7,285 nt of DNA, from positions 1-7,285 of the forward strand of contig QIEW01000498.1 in the NCBI GenBank assembly GCA_003230535.1. The letters are read 5' to 3'. The stretch comes from a bacterium (lineage in GTDB: Bacteria > SZUA-182 > SZUA-191). Under the pieces are notes generated by a model. The model had not been told where the DNA came from. It did no database searches and saw only the letters and a list, made by a program, of their open reading frames with translations. The position numbers and the translations under genes were made by a program. Numbering within the stretch: position 1 is the first letter of the stretch; each line of letters starts with the position of its first letter. Below are positions 5,731-7,285 of this stretch, in pieces.

Positions 5731-5760
5731 AACTTAGCGCACCTCCGGTGCGGACTTTTT
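5731..5760 (+). repeat. GCGCACC hairpin repeat with T-tract, copy 1
   Basis: AACTTAG followed by the hairpin CGCACC-TCC-GGTGCG (5738-5752), then GAC and five T's. The same 30-nt unit recurs exactly 230 bp downstream with changes confined to the loop and one tail base. The stem plus T-tract looks like a plus-strand terminator, but no plus-strand gene lies upstream of it. It is therefore listed as a dispersed repeat. Confidence 0.65.
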
Positions 5761-5822
5761 AGGTGGGGGCAGGTTCAGGAAACCTGCCGCTCATTTAATT
5801 TTCCCCCTCAACAAGTTTTTCC

Positions 5823-5854
5823 TTGGCAATCCAACAAAAGTTGTGGTATATAAT
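5823..5854 (+). promoter_or_regulatory. Probable dprA-directed promoter
   Basis: TTGGCA (5823-5828) is followed by TATATAAT (5847-5854). The spacing is 18 nt to TATATA, or 20 nt to the perfect TATAAT. This is the best plus-strand promoter in the gap before dprA. It implies a leader of about 270 nt that crosses several hairpin repeats. No closer promoter was obvious upstream of the ATG at 6135. Confidence 0.5.
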
Positions 5855-5936
5855 GTTGTTCTAGACGGCGGATGGGATAGGGGAAAATAATTGCCAAATG
5901 TTTTAGCTAGTTAGTGCTGTAGCGCCGAAAAGTCGG

Positions 5937-5955
5937 CTCTGCTCCGTCAGCAGAG
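5937..5955 (+). other. Perfect 7-bp hairpin in the dprA leader
   Basis: CTCTGCT (5937-5943) and AGCAGAG (5949-5955) flank the loop CCGTC. It sits between the predicted promoter and dprA, just ahead of the second GCGCACC repeat. No T-tract follows, so it is not a simple terminator. It could be an RNA structure or part of a larger repeat. Confidence 0.4.
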
Positions 5956-5960
5956 TTAAG

Positions 5961-5990
5961 AACTTAGCGCACCTATCGGTGCGGATTTTT
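5961..5990 (+). repeat. GCGCACC hairpin repeat with T-tract, copy 2
   Basis: The same AACTTAG start, then the hairpin CGCACC-TATC-GGTGCG (5968-5983), then GA and five T's. A degenerate third relative lies in the argG-side island in the opposite orientation (about 1557-1573, CCGCACCGAATAGGTG on the plus strand). Here the hairpin and T-tract would lie inside the dprA leader, so it could attenuate transcription from the upstream promoter. Confidence 0.65.
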
Positions 5991-5997
5991 GTGGTTC

Positions 5998-6086
5998 CCT
6001 CCCCCTTGATGGGGGAGGTTAGGTGGGGGTGGGTAACTCCAGGAGGTTCCCCCTCCCCTTGATCCCCTCCCACCGGTGGAGGGGGA
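5998..6086. repeat. G/C-run palindromes before dprA
   Basis: CCTCCCCC (5998-6005) and GGGGGAGG (6011-6018) form an 8-bp stem with loop TTGAT. A second, bulged palindrome centred on ACCGGT lies at about 6064-6085. Between them are GGTGGGGGTGGG and CCCCCTCCCC tracts. This is the common 'CCTCCCCCTTGATGGGGGAGG' type of intergenic repeat and is non-coding. The strong stems and G-runs could slow transcription towards dprA. Confidence 0.6.
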
Positions 6087-6134
6087 AAATGGAAATTCCT
6101 GTACGTTTAAATTATTCGCGCTGAGCTAAAATCA

Positions 6135-7274
6135 ATGTTAGAAGATAAAGAGGCTTGGATAGCATTGAATTTGATACCCGGTGTTGGCCGGGTCACCTTC
6201 CATAAGTTGATAGACTATTTCGGCTCTCCCGGAGAGGCGCTTTCGGCCACTGAAGATGAGCTGCGGTTAGTGGATGGACTTCATCCGAAGGTAATCGAGC
6301 AGTTAAAAACCTTTTCGGTGGAAGCCGAATTGGAAAAAGAACTAAAACTCATAGAAAAATTTGAAGTTTCCGTAGTAACTATAGACGAGCCCAGATATCC
6401 TCCTCGATTACGGGAAATACATGATCCCCCGCTGATTTTATATCTGCGGGGAGAATTGAAGGATGAGGACCGCTATAGCATTGCTATCGTGGGAACCAGG
6501 CGGGCCACCCACTATGGCCGGAGAATGGCTGAGGGGCTAGCCGGTGATCTCGCTCAAGCCGGGCTGACGGTAGTGTCCGGCATGGCCAGAGGCGCCGACA
6601 GCGCGGCCCATCGGGGGGCTATTGCCGCCGGCGGTCGTACGATAGCGGTGCTCGGCTGTGGGGTGGACATAGTGTATCCCTCTGAAAACCAAGCGCTGAT
6701 GGGGAAAATCATAGACGTCGGGGCGGCCGTCTCGGAATTCCCGATGTCTACGCCGCCGGGTAAACAAACCTTCCCGATTCGAAATCGGATCATCTCGGGA
6801 ATGTCGCTGGGGGTGATCGTTGTCGAAGCCGGGTTGCGCAGCGGCGCGCAAATTACCGTAAGTCGCGCTCTGGACCAGGGGCGCGAGGTTTTTGCCGTTC
6901 CCGGACCGGCTGCGGCCAGGTATAGCCAGGGCACTCATCGCCTGATAAGAGAAGGGGCCAAGCTGGTGGAGCGGGTGGAGGATGTTTTGGAGGAATTGGC
7001 GCCACAGCTTGGGGGATTGAGGCCCGCCGGATATGGCGCGCAAAATACGTCGTCATCGGCCACACCGGCTGCTCCCTCCCCCCAGATGGAGGATGGGCTT
7101 TCCCCGGAAGAGCAAGCTGTGCTGACGATACTTTCTTATGACCTAATCCATATTGACGAGATTATTACCAACACCGACCTTCCTTCAAACAAGGTGCTGG
7201 GGGTTCTGGTTGTGCTGGAGATGAAAGGAAAAGTAAGGCAGACCCCGGGCAAGATGTTTCGTTTAGAAGGATAG
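6135..7274 (+). CDS. dprA: DNA processing protein DprA (Smf)
   Basis: Cytosolic single-strand DNA-binding protein that protects incoming DNA during natural transformation and loads RecA; it is widespread even in species not known to be competent. At 379 residues it is a full-length family member. Residues 8-60 are a helix-hairpin-helix region with IPGVG at 14-18. Residues 85-300 form the Rossmann-like core with PPLILYLRG (98-106), VGTRRATHYG (119-128), SGMARGADSAAH (148-159; most homologues have GID where this has GAD) and VLGCGVDIVYP (172-182). The TFPIRNRIISGMS and EVFAVPG motifs then follow. After a Ser/Pro/Ala linker comes a winged helix at about 315-379. The start ATG at 6135 has only a weak GAG upstream; an in-frame TAA at 6108-6110 limits any extension. 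It is divergent from the kinase operon. Confidence 0.97.
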   Translation: MLEDKEAWIALNLIPGVGRVTFHKLIDYFGSPGEALSATEDELRLVDGLHPKVIEQLKTFSVEAELEKELKLIEKFEVSVVTIDEPRYPPRLREIHDPPLILYLRGELKDEDRYSIAIVGTRRATHYGRRMAEGLAGDLAQAGLTVVSGMARGADSAAHRGAIAAGGRTIAVLGCGVDIVYPSENQALMGKIIDVGAAVSEFPMSTPPGKQTFPIRNRIISGMSLGVIVVEAGLRSGAQITVSRALDQGREVFAVPGPAAARYSQGTHRLIREGAKLVERVEDVLEELAPQLGGLRPAGYGAQNTSSSATPAAPSPQMEDGLSPEEQAVLTILSYDLIHIDEIITNTDLPSNKVLGVLVVLEMKGKVRQTPGKMFRLEG

Positions 7275-7277
7275 GAG
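7273..7277 (+). promoter_or_regulatory. Ribosome-binding site for a gene starting at the window edge
   Basis: AGGAG overlaps the dprA stop codon and is followed by 8 nt before the window ends, which is ideal spacing for a start codon at or just after 7286. The next gene would be translationally coupled to dprA. In many bacteria that neighbour is topA (DNA topoisomerase I), but this is only expectation from common gene order. Confidence 0.6.
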
Positions 7278-7285
7278 CAGTAAAC

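Noticed and set aside
5860-6134. Riboswitch (for example c-di-GMP type) upstream of dprA
   Set aside because: Hairpins are present but I could not match any conserved core sequence of a known riboswitch class; the hairpins are shared with dispersed repeats.
6537-7065. Several long minus-strand ORFs opposite dprA
   Set aside because: They are antisense shadows of a clearly coding, GC-rich gene; their translations are Arg/Pro-rich with no motifs.

Overview
The window looks like a chromosomal piece of a mesophilic-type, mid-GC bacterium that I cannot place with confidence. The core genes (argG, dprA) are ordinary bacterial ones. The gaps are packed with small palindromic repeats of the C-rich 'AATCCCCC', 'TCATTCC...GGAATGACA' and 'CCTCCCCC...GGGGGAGG' kinds. 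Such repeats are frequent in uncultured environmental lineages (deltaproteobacterial, Nitrospirota- or Omnitrophota-like genomes). That affiliation is an impression, not a result.

Layout from left to right. (1) argG, plus strand, lacks only its first few codons at the window edge. (2) A repeat island of about 1.2 kb (1198-2391) lies between the convergent argG and diguanylate cyclase genes. It holds two inverted copies of a double-hairpin element, two direct copies of a TGTCATTCC-ended element, an 18-bp imperfect inverted repeat enclosing 322 bp, and one doubtful small ORF with a signal-peptide-like start. (3) A minus-strand two-gene signalling operon follows. Its first gene is a 683-residue hybrid histidine kinase with an N-terminal dinucleotide-binding Rossmann domain, then GAF, HisKA, HATPase and receiver domains. 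The second gene, 22 bp downstream, is a receiver-coiled coil-GGEEF diguanylate cyclase whose last 57 codons are out of frame. (4) A 570-bp divergent intergenic region (5565-6134) carries a strong-looking promoter for the kinase operon, a probable promoter facing dprA, and more hairpin repeats. (5) dprA, plus strand, is complete. It is followed by a good ribosome-binding site for a gene starting just beyond the window.

Working together: the kinase probably senses a nucleotide or redox cofactor (Rossmann) and/or a small ligand (GAF), then passes phosphate to its own receiver and to the receiver of the cyclase, setting c-di-GMP levels. If the frameshift in the cyclase is real, the output arm is broken. 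argG (arginine biosynthesis) and dprA (DNA uptake and recombination) have no evident functional tie to this module.

The most unusual items are the Rossmann-headed hybrid kinase, the cyclase frameshift, and the inverted double-hairpin elements, whose stem differences are all compensated.
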